Shown piece by piece: positions 45,692 through 57,040 of a stretch of 64,000 nt of DNA. The stretch is from Simmondsia chinensis. Its lineage: Eukaryota > Streptophyta > Magnoliopsida > Caryophyllales > Simmondsiaceae. The position numbers were made by a program, and so were the translations under genes. The notes under the pieces were generated by a model that worked only from the letters and a program-made list of their open reading frames with translations, had not been told where the DNA came from and made no database searches. Numbering within the stretch: position 1 is the stretch's first letter; each line of letters starts with the position of its first letter. The stretch covers positions 16,049,346-16,113,345 of the forward strand of contig JAGTTD010000011.1 of the NCBI GenBank assembly GCA_018398585.1, read 5' to 3'.

Positions 45692-46960
45692 ATTGTACCT
45701 ATAACGAGAAAGTTAACAATATCTGCAAACCAAGGGCCATGTGAATGGGAGAAAATAAAAAGTTGCCCATCGGGAAAAGAGTCGTGCAATGAAATAGATG
45801 GATCATGATGCTCAAAGAAAATCCTAGAGAGATGGTCAGCTACCACATTCTCTGCACCTTTCTTATTTCTTATCACAATCTGAAACTCTTGAAGTAGAAG
45901 AATCCATCTAATGAGCCTAGCTTTCGTTTCTTTCTTTGAGAGAAAATATTTCAGTGCAGTATGGTCATAATAGATAATGACTTTTGACCTAAAAAGATGG
46001 AAACGAAACTTCTCAAGGGCAAAAACAACAACTAGCAACTCCTTTTCAATGGTGGTGTAATGGCGTTGGGCACCATTAAGAGTTTTACTAGCATAGTAAA
46101 TAACATGAGGCACTTTGTTCACTCTTTGACCTAGGACGCCACCTATAGCAAAATCAGAAGCATCACACATAATTTCAAAAGGGAGAGAGTAATCAGGTGG
46201 CTGCATAATAGGGGCCTAAACAAGTAATGATCTAAGCTTTTGGAAAGCTTCTAAGCAAGAGTCATCAAACTCAAATGATATTTCCTTAACTAGCAAACTA
46301 GCCAATGGTGTGGCTAACTTCCCAAAGTCTTGAACGAATCTCCTATAGAAACCTGCATGACTTAGAAAGGATCTAACTTGCTTCACATTTGAGGGAAGGG
46401 GTAAGTTAGCAATCAGATCTACCATAGCCTTATCAACCCTCTTGAACCATAAAGTGACTCTTCTCCCAACTCAAAACAAGATTGGTCTTCTCACATCTTT
46501 TCAGCACAAGCCTCACATTCTGCAAATATTCATCAAATGAAGGTCCAAAAACAGAGAAACCATCCATGAAAACCTCAAGAAATTTGTCTACTATGTCAGA
46601 GAAGATAGACATCATGCCTCTCTGAAATGTAGCGGCCGCATTACATAAACCAAATGGCATCTTACGATAGAAAAATGTGCCAAAGGGGCACGTAAAAATC
46701 ATTTTCTCCTGATCCTCTAGGAAGGATGCTACTTTGTTATATCCTGAATATCCATTAAAAAAACAATAAAAGCTCTTACTAGCTAGCCTTTCTAAAATAT
46801 GATCAATGAATGGTAGAGGAAAATGGCCCTTCCTAGTGGCAGAGTTAATCTTCCTATAGTCACTACAAACTCTCCAGCCCGTGATCTCTCTAGTAGGCAC
46901 TAACTCTCCATCACTACTCCTAACTACAGTAACACTCAACTTCTTTAGGACTACCTAAAC
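45692..46960 (-). pseudogene. Athila reverse transcriptase and RNase H
   Basis: RT motifs: WRVCSDYRKINSATRKGHFP, FFNGYSGYNKV, TCPFGTFFYRKMPFGLCNAA, and the catalytic box EVFMDGFSVFG, where the normal FMDDFSV has lost its second Asp to Gly. The thumb/connection follows at 46216-46425 (VRSFLSHAGFYRRFVQDFGK). RNase H: MCDASDFAIGGVLGQR, YTTIEKELLVVVFALEKF, DHTALKYFLSKKE, NVVADHLSRI (45780-46206). One stop separates RT from the connection at about 46426. The frame runs into the integrase N-terminus, cut by chromovirus 2 at 45691. Confidence 0.9.
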
Positions 46961-47862
46961 AGGGCTAACCCACCTACTATCAGAAATTGGGTAAATGATA
47001 CCCACATCAAGCAATTTCACAATCTCTTTCTTTACCACTTCCTTAACGTTAGGGTTCAACCTCCTTTGCATCACTCTAGTGGGTCTAACATTCTCATTAA
47101 GAAAAATTCTTTACATGCAAGTGGAAGGGTCTATACCCTTCAAATCACCCACAGGCCACCCAATGGCACTCTTATGATTACTAAGCACTATCATCAATGC
47201 ATCCTCCTATTCCCTTGACAACTTAGACGAGATAATCACAGGTCAAGTCTCAACGAGTCCTAAGAAAGCATACTTAAGAGTAGATGGCAACAACTTAAGT
47301 TCAAGTTTGAGTGGTGCAACTATGGAAGGCAAGGCAGGGGAATCCGAAAACGTAGGTAAGGCTTCTACTTTTGACAACCAATGACAAGTCTCTACGGGGG
47401 CACATAACTCAAGCAAATCATTCATCTCTTCAATGCCATTTTAAATCTTAAAATTATCAGAACAATCGTATACTAGTGCTAGCTCAAGGGAATCACTAAC
47501 TAGGATAGAGGGGAGTCTTTGGTCTACCAAATCATCAATAACATCCACCCAGAAACACTCCAACTCATCCTCACTAGTGGGAGACAACGAAGCCTTAAAA
47601 ATGTTCAACCTAGTAGTCATGTTTCCAAAACTATAACGTCCATTACCCCAGATCTACAATTAGTTGTAGCATTGGCTATCGCTAAGAAAGGCTAACCTAG
47701 AGTGACAGGGACATGGTTTTTCAAATGACTAGAAGGTTCCATATCAAGCACGAAGAAATCAGCAGGAAACACGGCTCTGTCTTCTCTCACTAACACGTTA
47801 ATCAGCACACCACGGGGGATCCTAGTTGATCTATCTGCTAACTGCAAGGTCACCGTGGTGGG
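46961..47862 (-). pseudogene. Athila linker between protease and RT
   Basis: Minus-strand frames hold LKLELKLLPSTLKYAFLG (47250-47300), which is the Athila protease-to-RT linker (LKPLP..L+YAFLG), and VLRLLEAGIIYPISDS-type sequence near 46980-47020. Several stops. Confidence 0.65.
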
Positions 47863-48186
47863 TTACAACTCTCCCAGGCCTAACGTTTCATAAGCCGAGC
47901 AAGGAATAATGCTGACACTTGCTTCTAAGTCCAGTAAAGCTTTACCGATCGGGTAGTCTCCAAGTGAATAAGAGATGGTAGGGACACTAGGGTCTTTGTA
48001 CTTAACTGGAGTATCACACTTCAGAATGGAGCTCACTTGGTCGGCTGAAAACATTTTCTTGGGCAAATGTGCTCTAGATCGCCTCTTTCGGTTCAAAAGG
48101 TCCTTAATAAACTTCGCATAGGCCGGGATCCGTTTAGTTGTATCCAGAAGGGGAATGTTTATCTTTACTGGCCTAAAAGTCTCCAA
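47863..48186 (-). pseudogene. Athila aspartic protease
   Basis: Minus-strand reading: INIPLLDTTKRIPAYAKFIK, DLLNRKRR, VSSILKCDTPVKYKDPS, then ALLDLEASVSIIPCSAYETL. Athila proteases normally read LCDLGASV here; the Gly after Asp-Leu is Glu in this copy, which should inactivate it. The C-terminal half of the domain is at 47640-47860 in a broken frame (VLREDRAVFPADF-like, then PFLAIANATT). Confidence 0.85.
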
Positions 48187-49800
48187 AATATCTTTCCACT
48201 TTTTGTCCTTCCCATTTCATGTGGTGCAACTAAAGCTTGGGGAAAGGGCACTCTAGGTACATATGAAGAAGGAAGATCATAGGTCTTAGGAGCGGGAGAA
48301 GGGAGCATGACCTCATCGGTCTCATTCTCTCATTCCTCACTCTTTTCTTCTCCCTAGCCACTTATGGGTACTTTACTCTCAGCACTCATCCATTTGTCAA
48401 CCTCCTTCCCACTTCTTAACATTGTAATGGACTTTGCTTGTTCTTGATGGGGAGGATAGATGTCTTGCCTCACAAAGTTCCTAGGGTTCTCTATGGTTCG
48501 GCTAAAGAGTCTTCCCTCATCTCTCCTAATCAAAGTTTTAGCTAGTCAGCCTATTTGGGTTTTTAGCTTTGAGATCGATTGTGTATGCGATTGAAGGAGT
48601 TGGGAATTAACTTCTAAACCTTTCAGCCCACTCAAGACCTTCTCTTCAAAATTTGAATTAGAGCTCAAATTAGAAGGTCGAGATTAGTTATAAGCATACC
48701 CTTATGGTTGAAAACCAAGGGGTTATGGCATACTAGATTATTAAGCTCATGGATTATGTTGCTGTGGCACGAATTTTCCTTCTCCTCCTTGCCTCCAGGA
48801 GAAGTTTGGATGGTTTCTCCAGCCGAGATTGTATGTGTTCAAGTACGAATCGTTCCTCGAGAATCCTTGTGCTGCATTAACTTGTTCCTCCGACCACTCA
48901 ACAAAAGGTGAAGCAGAGGGGGAATCTTGTATAGAATGAGAGACACTAGAGCATGAAGAACAAATACTATGCAAAACATTAGACACATTAGGCATAGTAG
49001 AGGGAGTCAATGTCATCCTAAATAAGGAAGTAAGTTGCTCCACAGAAGAGGCAAGAGAGTCTACTTTCTTATCTAAGATAGAAGTGTGAGCAATTTCATG
49101 TAATCATCCTCTATTTAACCTAGCAGCATTTAAACGTGCATGTGCGGCATTCTATTTTGATTTCTCATTCAAATGTTCAAACAATTCCTACACTTCATCC
49201 TCATTCTTCCTAAGCAATTGACCACCACAAGAAGCATCAACAGTTTGTTGACCCCTTTTCATTCAACTCATAATAAAAATTCTAGACCAGTTGCCATTTA
49301 GGGATAGCATGATGTGGACAAGCTCTCAGTAGTTTCCTAAATCTATCCCAACTCTCATGAAATTCTTCACTCGGAAGTTGGGCAAAGGTGTTAATAGCTC
49401 TCCTAGCAGTGTTGGTCTTACTAATGGGATAGAGTTTCTTAAGAAATTCTTGTTGCATTTGAGTCCAAGTACTAATCGTCCCACTAGGTAAGGTTCCTAA
49501 CTAATACTTAGCCTTGTCCTTCAAAGAGAAACAAAAAAGACGAAGTAAGATGGTGTCATCACTAACGTTAGGGATCCTGAAGGTTAAGCAAACCTTCATG
49601 AAGCTGTCCAAGTGTGTGTACGGGTTCTCATCGCCTAAGCCGTGGAATGAGGAAGCATCCGTATGGCATGTGGCTTAAACTTGAGCTGATGGGCTACAGG
49701 TGAACCTAATGCATGAAGGTGAGGTGTATGTGGTGGGAGTAAAATACTCCATAAGTGGACGTGGTTGTTGTTCATTAGCCATTGCAGTTTGTGCTCCTTG
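48187..49800 (-). pseudogene. Athila gag
   Basis: Recognisable segments are YNLGWRNHPNFSWRQGGEG (about 48800, a hallmark of Athila gag), a Q-rich region at 48540-48660, and the N-terminal gag domain at 49280-49650. The frame is interrupted by many stops. It lies next to the PBS and 5' LTR as expected. Confidence 0.75.
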
Positions 49801-50136
49801 TTGGGCTCTAAAAACTCTCAAGGTTCTTTCACTCTTAGGGACGAATATGTAAGGTCAAGAGATAAAGTGCGATGACTGTGCATGAGCAAACAACCACAAG
49901 AAGTAAGAAAAACTAAAAATTAAAACTAACAAAACTAAACAACACTTAAGAAGAAAAACAAATAATAAGTTATCCTAAATTCTACCTAATCACGAAAATC
50001 ACAAGGTAAGTAATGCTAAGAAAAAGAAAATAATGTATAGAAAATAGACAACAAGAATTAAAAAAATAAAAAAATAATAAATCCTAAATTAAAAATCAAG
50101 AAAATCACAAAAATAAAATTACGAACATTACCTAGT
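49801..50136. other. Athila leader between PBS and gag
   Basis: A-rich untranslated leader with no ORF; runs of 'aaaaataaaaaa' occur near 50060. Confidence 0.6.
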
Positions 50137-50154
50137 CCCCCAGCAACGGTGCCA
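50137..50154 (-). other. Athila PBS (tRNA-Asp type)
   Basis: On the minus strand TGGCACCGTTGCTGGGGG, six bases inside the LTR, close to the Athila-lineage PBS (TGGCGCCGTTGCCGGGGA) complementary to tRNA-Asp. The three or so changes are mostly C-to-T or G-to-A. Confidence 0.88.
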
Positions 50155-50160
50155 AAATCT

Positions 50161-51364
50161 TGATGTGTTTTTCTACGTCTATCAAAATTAAATATTTAAC
50201 CCTAATTGCTTAACACATCTAAATTGAAGCACAGAGCGAGAGGGTGTTGAACCACAGGGACTAAGAATATGTGAAATTATTAAATTGATTTGAATAAAAT
50301 TGAGAGATTTTTGTGTTAATTAATCTAGAAAATGACAATTAAACTAAAATAATCTACTTCTAATCGGAAAGTGTATTAAATTGGAACCTAGGGTTTCGAA
50401 TCCTTCATTAGCCAATTATTTTTGCGTTAACTTTTAAATTGGGATTATTGATTGTCACACGGGTAGTGGTTTAGGCTACAAGCTTCAACCTACTAAGGAT
50501 ATGTTGTTAGTATCGCGTATTGGCCCTATCTAACTAAAGCATGAGAAAAATAGGCTCTACCTAACGTATTGTTAATTATTATGTATTGGCCCTATCTAAC
50601 TAAAGCATAGGAAAGATAGGCATTAATTAACAATTTGGTTAATACTGTTGCTTGATTAATTAACTCTAAGGCTACAAGCACAAAGAATTAATTTATAAAT
50701 ATCAATATCAATAATTAAAGGTTACAGACTCAATAATCATATTAATTGAGTAAACAATTAAGGCACAGCACTGCATAGTATTTCTCACAATCAAGCAATT
50801 TATGTAACACAAAATTATCCCGAAATTAAAAGTAATACAAAAATAAAAAGGCTAAGACTTGATCTAACCCCAGAGAGCAAGTTAGCTCTCCATCAAAGAT
50901 GACCCGGTGGAGGAGGAGATGAATGAACTCTTGTCGGTCTTAATGCTAATTTTGCTTTTGTTCCAATTTAATGAAGAAAAGAAAAAGAGAACAAAGAAAG
51001 AGAGAAAAAAAAAACAAACTGAGAGAGGGAGAGAGAGAAATTCAGAGAGACGGTCGTCCCCTAAAAACGGAGAATAGTCCCTTATTTATACTGACATTCA
51101 ACAACCTTAAGCAAGCTGGGCAGTGTTTAAATGAGTTCGGGTCTGGGCCAAGCTTATATGTTCTTGTCCCGAATCTCAATTGACTTGATTTAATTGTTTA
51201 CGCATCGAATTTTCCTTATTTGCACCAGATTTGACAATTTCTAGGACTTTAATCTTTGAACCTATAAAACATTAAAATTGCCAAAGTGAGTAAAGAGCTA
51301 TAATTAATTAGGTGCAAAATAATTAAAATAGCAATTAAAAAATGTATAAATATTAGACGCATCA
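50161..51364 (-). mobile_element. Athila 5' LTR (1204 bp)
   Basis: Begins TGATGTGTTTTTCTACGTC and ends GACGCATCA, followed by the ATAAA duplication. It lacks the 0.36-kb GC-richer segment present in the 3' LTR; the junction is near 51120. GA-rich tract at 50970-51050. Confidence 0.92.
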
Positions 51365-51369
51365 ATAAA

Positions 51370-51397
51370 GTACATGGATCTTTTGCATAAGTGACCC
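51370..51397. mobile_element. MITE copy 2, right end
   Basis: The last 28 bases of the MITE split by Athila; read in reverse GGGTCACTTATGCAAAAGA, the inverted partner of GGGTTATTTAGGCCAAAGG at 21608. Confidence 0.8.
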
Positions 51398-52029
51398 TAT
51401 ATATTTTATCTTTATTTATTATTCTCTAACTACTTTATTCTCTAACTACTTTATGAGACCTTTTTTATAATGCTTAATTATATGACATATTTCCTTTTTT
51501 TTTAAATGGGGTGACTGCAGCTTAGGGTTGCCGCAATGCAAAGGGAAATCATATTTCAGTTTTAGGCATGGGCCCGAAGTAATTTTATGTTTTCCCCTTC
51601 AAAGTGGCCACACATTTTGACTCTTAAAAGCTAGTGTGAACGAGGTGATGTATTCTGTGTTTTGTTCTTTTTTATTTAAGAATTATGACACAAAAGATCA
51701 AATAAAGAGCTCTCTAAAGAAACAAAATTAAAGGGCATCACAATTTACATAAAAAACCTAAATGCGATTAAAAAATAAAATACTTTGAAGAGCCAACTCC
51801 TGAAATCAAATGCAAAAGTGATGTATTTTTCTTAGGTTGTCTATGGCATGAAATTTGAATTTTGAAATTACAGTTGGAACTATAACGATGTCCAAAATTT
51901 CACTTATATTGTTTGGTTCATGTACATTGGAATCTCAATAATAATTCAATTGTCCAATTTTGTAGAATTGGGGTTTAATTGAAAACTTATACATCCCAAC
52001 TTGATACAAACCATACCAATTGAACCGTT
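51398..52029. other. No recognisable feature
   Basis: AT-rich flank to the right of the nest. No ORF or repeat that I can assign. Confidence 0.45.
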
Positions 52030-52357
52030 CAATCAACTCAAAAAGAGTCGTACATTAGTCTAAAACTTAGTAATCCATACAAGAGTATAAGATTTACAAG
52101 TATAGCTATAAAATAAGGCAAGGTAGTGGGACAGATAGAGATATAGACAAGAGATAGAGAAAGATAGGGGACGAAAGGACCTAGAGAGAGAGAGAAACAA
52201 GAGAGAGAGTTTATATCATCCATCCATTATGTTCCTTCATGTTGAAGGTCCATATATAGAGATTTAGAGGAGGAGTATAGTTAGAATAAAGAACATACCC
52301 AATTTTATTAATAGCTAAACTGCTCCTTGGTTGGCTACTATATTTTAGATTATATCA
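52030..52357 (-). mobile_element. Chromovirus-like LTR remnant
   Basis: Contains a GA/GATA-rich tract (52130-52212) like the other chromovirus LTRs here and a reverse-strand TATA-like CTCTATATATGG near 52250. The right end TATATCA adjoins a polypurine tract exactly as at 26406. The left boundary is a guess; no TSD found. Confidence 0.4.
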
Positions 52358-52560
52358 ATACCTTCCCCTTTTAAAGACTCTTGTCCTCAAAGATCAAATA
52401 TAGATACCTCATTAAGTAATCGTCTTTGATCAATACAACTATTAATTTTTCCCTTACTTATATAACACTATTTCAGTAATATGTAACCCTAATCCTAATT
52501 TCACCCAAAACCTCTAGCATCTCTTCCTCTTCCTCCTATGTCAGCGGTGTTCACTCCTTT
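52358..52560 (-). pseudogene. Chromovirus-like PPT and end of pol
   Basis: The minus strand reads TTTAAAAGGGGAAGGTAT next to the LTR, preceded by a LIFEDKSL-like remnant of the 'F.LEDK' end typical of chromovirus integrases. The rest is undecipherable. Confidence 0.45.
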
Positions 52561-52879
52561 GTCTGTTTTAGTGTATGTATGGTTATCGTAAGTACAAAAA
52601 TCAAACAAACCTATAAAAAAAGGACTCGCAATGACTTGGGAGTGAGTCTAACTTATGGATTGCACAAGATTGACCTATATCAATCACCTCCGAAAAAGAT
52701 TGATGCTTTTGGTGAATCCAATTTTATTTTGCAATTATAATGTGGATTCTACAATTGCTCTTATCAGTCTCAAGACTTGAGAAAGTATTCATTTGACCTC
52801 TTTAGAGCCGATGTGATATTCAATTAGCTTGAGGTAAATAATAAACTTAAGATCAAGGGTAAACATAGAAAACAGGTTT

Positions 52880-53450
52880 AATGTCATGATTCATTAACTC
52901 ATTCAATGAAGAACTATGTGATCTTTAGAAACGTAGTTCAAGATGCCATCGAAGCTAGAGAATTGATCTTCTTGGGAGAAGAATAGATGGTCGTCGATAA
53001 AGACTCTTTTCCTAGGCCTACCTAGGCCAATGTAGTGGAGGCAGTAAAGCTTTACCATCCCAAAAACAACCTGACTAATGGTAAAGTTTTGTGCAGCATG
53101 GATGCGGAAAAAAGGGATTTGGCCATGGCCAACGCTTTGTTCGATAGTATACTCGAATAAGGAACAGTAAGGTTTCCTCGAACCTTGTTGAAATTGCTAG
53201 AAGACCATTGTAAATGGCATATCACGATTGAACATTCTATAAGTGATTGCGAGAAGTTCAGGATGTTCATAAACAAGCAATTAAGAGAAGGCACCATTCT
53301 TCTCTCCAAGGAAGAAGAACTAGCCACAACAATTTTCTCAGATGACCAAGGAAGAAGGTGCCAAAGAAACTGTTGCATCTCACTCATGACCTTTGCAGGG
53401 GTTGTGGTCAGAAGCTTGTATCTGAAATGAAGAAGTTGAACAATTTTCAA
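52880..53450 (+). pseudogene. Tat gag C-terminal region
   Basis: Plus-strand pieces KNYVIFRNVVQDAIEARELI (about 52905-52965) and LLEDHCKWHITIEHSISDCE then KFRMFINKQLREGTILLSK (53190-53310) match the Tat gag/linker pattern 'CKWH...SH...DC..FR..IQ..I..G.L', a zinc-binding CHC module. Two or three stops break the frame. Confidence 0.65.
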
Positions 53451-54420
53451 AACAAAGGGTTAGCTCTTCAATCAAAGATGCCATCGTCTGGGTGTTCTCA
53501 AGGCTTTGTGTCGAAGACTCAAATTGTCATAAGAACAAGACATCTTAAGAGAAACTCGAAGTACACCTTATTGGATGTGGATATCAACTAGGAACCACGA
53601 CAATCAGCTTATCAGCCTTCAGGCGTAAGGTTTGGTAATGTATGAAGGAGGAATCACCTCGATCAAGAGGTAGCTAGTCCCTCCAACTTAACTCAAACTC
53701 GGGAATGAAGACAGCTGTGCAAGAGGGTAGACCAGAAAACAATCTAGCTTAATTCCTACTTAACTAGGCACTCTCTAGAAGAAGCGGGGTTTGCAGGGGC
53801 AAAAAGATCGAGCATGCGGATCTCGAGGATCAAGTGATTTGGTCCATGTCTTTGACCATTTAGTAACTCATAAGAAACCCGAAAGGTGGGCTACTCTCTC
53901 ATTTTTGGAAGACCGAGAAGCTCGGTAGGATCACCCTACCAAGGACCCCATAGTTCAAGAGCAAACTGAGGACAAGGAGGAGTACTCTCCTCTCAGCATT
54001 AACTTAGTGGAACTATTGGATCACATCAACCCAACATGGCCTGACACTTCAAATGACTTCCATGAAGAAGACTCCCCCCCCTACCCTATGGAGGAGTCTC
54101 GAACTTCATATTGATAATAGCAAACAACCTAAGAGTTAGACATGTCAATTAGCGGGGTTCTGCAACAACAAAGACAGAATACACCCATGGTTGATAGCCC
54201 TGAGAAGGAGGTAGACAAGTGATCCAAACTCGATTAACGAAGTTGCTTGAAAAGGTGGTCGTCAAAATGGCCCTACTCCTTGCCCTAGAATTCACGGAAG
54301 TCGATAACCAAGAAGGTCTTGAAGGTGATGTGATAGCATCAAATGAGGAGCCTCAAGTCGAGCTTGTGGCTATAGCAGCTACTAAAGGTACACTTGACCC
54401 TTTATCTTCTTGAGTCAATG
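53451..54420 (+). pseudogene. Tat gag-protease linker
   Basis: Low-complexity and acidic fragments (for example the EEYSPLSINLVELLDHINP segment near 53980-54035) with stops. No domain recognised, but in position for the gag-pol linker. Confidence 0.45.
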
Positions 54421-55016
54421 CTTCAACTTCAAAATTTCCTGATAATCCACCAGACATAATGAAGATGATGTTTAATGGACCACATACCGCCAATATCCAC
54501 TTCAAGCCCCTATATATCAGCACAATATTCGATGTCTTTCTAATAAATAGGGTCCTGGTAGAAAATGGCACAGCTAATGTCTTGCCTTCATATATGTTCG
54601 GGGTCATTGGTAAGTCTTGAGAGGACTGATCATCTCAAATGTGGCGATCTGTGGCTTTTCTGGAGCTACTACCAAATCTGAAGGAGTTATCCTAATTGAC
54701 TTAACTGTTGGTGGCTTAAGCAAGCTAATGGCTTTGTTCGTGATGGAAATTACCTCAAGCTACGATGCTCTGCTTGGTAGGGATTGGCTACAAGTGATTT
54801 ATTTTATTCCATCATCACTTCACCAGTTGTTAATATTCTGGAATCATGACAAGTATGAGGTTGTTTTGGTAGATAACAGGTCACTCATGGCTTGCTCCAA
54901 CTATGTTGAGGCAAAATACTACAAAGATGATGTGGGACCCCTAGATGTTAAGAGGGCCACTTCAAAATTAGCCCAAAAACAAGACATGATAGCCATCCTT
55001 GATAGCCCACTTACTT
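54421..55016 (+). pseudogene. Tat aspartic protease
   Basis: NGPHTANIHFKPLYISTIF, then VLVENGTANVLPSYMF, where Tat proteases normally have VL(V/I)D.G(S/A)..N(L/V)(L/M)P: the catalytic Asp is Glu here. The domain ends with SYDALLGRDWLQV and PSSLHQLLIFW (54760-54840), a typical Tat signature. One frame change at about 54615. Confidence 0.8.
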
Positions 55017-55559
55017 AAGCTAAGGTTGGTAAAGTAGATGTCGAGTTTGAAGATTCTGACTCTGGGGGACACATGGGGGCCCTTCTTGACCAAGAGGACT
55101 CCTAAGGCACTCCATAATCTAAATGCGGCAGCAACAAGACCTTCTAGTAATGGCCTGAGAGGCCATTTCCTCAGCATTAGCAAGGTTCATGGCCTGGTGC
55201 ACTGAGGATCAACTCTGGGCTAAGCAAGCACTTCACAATTTTTAATCCCATGCAGCGGAAGGAAAGGAACTAGAGCTCTTTGGTCTAAGAGCAGCCGCAG
55301 CTTAAATGGAGGATCTGAGGGCTGAAGTCCAAGGCCCCCTCTTTGAGGTTAATTTGTGCTCGTCAAAGGGCCCAAGGCCTACCTACTAGAGTGTGCTACT
55401 GTCAGAGGAGTAAAAAGATTAGTACTTGAATTTGCTCTGCGAATTTAGGGATAATTTTGCTTGGAATCATAACGAGATGCCTGGCCTAGACAGAAAAGTA
55501 GTGGAGCATACACTTCCTATTAAATTAGGCTTGAAGCCCATCATTTAGGATAAAGGAGG
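55017..55559 (+). pseudogene. Tat protease-RT linker
   Basis: Broken frames; near the end RKVVEHTLPIKLGLKPI (55490-55545) is the segment just before RT (compare 'V.HRL.....KPV.Q' in the family). Confidence 0.6.
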
Positions 55560-57040
55560 ATGTCTTAAGAAGTCATAGATTTGGTCAAGGAGGAAATAGA
55601 AAGACTCCTAAAGGCCAAATTCATCAAAACTGCCAGTTATGTTAAGTGGCGGGCTAATGTCGTCCATGTCATTAAAAAGAATGGTAAGATTAGGGTCTAT
55701 ATTGATTTCAGATATCTGAATGCAGCCACCCAAAAGGACGAATAGCCTATGTCTATTGCTGATGTGCTCATTAACTCAATCTCGAGGCATGAGGTTTTGT
55801 CCTTCATGGATGGCTACAGTGGTTACTACCAGGTCATGATTATTGCGGAGGATACCAATAAGACAATGTTCAGATGTCCTTGGTTAATAGGGACGTTTGA
55901 ATGGGTGGCTATGCCCTTTGGTTTGAAAAATGTTGGTGCCGCCAACTAAAGAGTCACGAACATGATCTTTCATGACCTCATTGGCAAGACTGTGGAAGCC
56001 TATATAGATCATATCATGATCAAATCAAAATCCCAAGTTAAACATCGTGAAGGCTTGAGGAGTACCTTTCTTAGAATGAGAATTCACAACCTTACGATGA
56101 ATCCATTGAAATGCGGTTCTGGCACACAAGCTAGAAACTTTCTAGGTTTTTCGGTACACTAGAAGGGCATGTATGTGGATATTAACAAGATTAAGACTAT
56201 CCAAATGGCCAAGCCACCTTCAAGCAAAAAGTAGCTTCAACGCTTCTTAGGGCAAGTCAACTTCCTAAGACGTTTTACCTCGAATATCATAGGAAAAGCC
56301 AAGGTCTTCTCTCCACAGCAGAAGCTCAAGTTTGAGAAGGACTTCAAGCGAGAGGAGCCGCATCAAACAGCTTTCGAGACTAATTAGAAGCACTTAAGTA
56401 GGTCGCTAGTACTAATTTTACCACAGCAGGGCAAGCCTTTGAAGATCTATGTCTCTACTTCAAAGGAATCTATTGGTTGTTTGCTTATACACGACAATGG
56501 GTAAGTTTTTGAACATGCTATGTTCTACCCTAACCATTGACTAAATGAATGCGAATAAAGTATTCCTCAATTGAAAAAAATATGTCTATCTTCGTTCTAT
56601 GCATCAAATAAATTAAAACATTATTTCCTGGCGTTTACTATATATGTGGTAACGTAGATAGATGTCCTCACATAAATGCTAGATGCACCATTTTTGAGAG
56701 GAAGGTTAAACAAGTGGAGTGTCGCTCTACTTCAATTTGAGTTGGCATATGTGTCACAAAAGTAAGTAAAGTGGCAAGCCCTAGCGGACTTTTTAGCTGG
56801 CCATCCAAATATCCACAATGGCTTAAACAATGGGCCAGAACACCTTCTAGTGGTAAAACTAGTTCCTTGGAAACTGTTCTATGACAGATCAAGGACCAAT
56901 TCTAGTGCTAGAGTTGGAATTATGATAGAATCCCCTGAGGGAATCATCACTAAGTTGGTTGTCACCTTGGCGGGCAAATGTTCCAATAACGTGACTGAGT
57001 ATAAGGCTCTAATAATTGGCCTTCAAACCCTTCTATGAAT
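55560..57040 (+). pseudogene. Tat RT, RNase H and archaeal-type RNase H, copy 1
   Basis: RT: VKWRANVVHVIKKNGKIRVY, FRYLNAATQKDE, FMDGYSGYYQV, WVAMPFGLKN, then the catalytic box YIDHIMIKSKS with His for the second Asp; connection FLGQVNFLRRF (about 56240). Retroviral-type RNase H remnants at 56330-56640. Archaeal-type RNase H at 56850-57040: WKLFYDRSR (Asp), VGIMIESPEGII, NNVTEYKALIIGLQ (Glu present). The last domain is specific to the Tat lineage among plant Ty3 elements. At least six stops. Confidence 0.85.

Larger units (their letters stand above)
21965..51364 (-). mobile_element. Athila-lineage Ty3/gypsy element (host of the nest)
   Basis: The outermost LTR element of the nest. It is bounded by ATAAA at 21960-21964 and 51365-51369, has TGAT...CATCA ends, a tRNA-Asp-type PBS, and a minus-strand gag-protease-RT-RNase H-integrase order. 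The integrase is split by a chromovirus at 26098-45686. Without the inserts the element would be about 9.8 kb. No env-like ORF is visible between integrase and 3' LTR. Athila assignment rests on the PBS type, the gag motif, the integrase C-terminus and the LTR style. Confidence 0.9.

Noticed and set aside
52038..52223. Hydrophobic 61-residue ORF
   Set aside because: Translation of the GA/GATA-rich tract in the LTR remnant.
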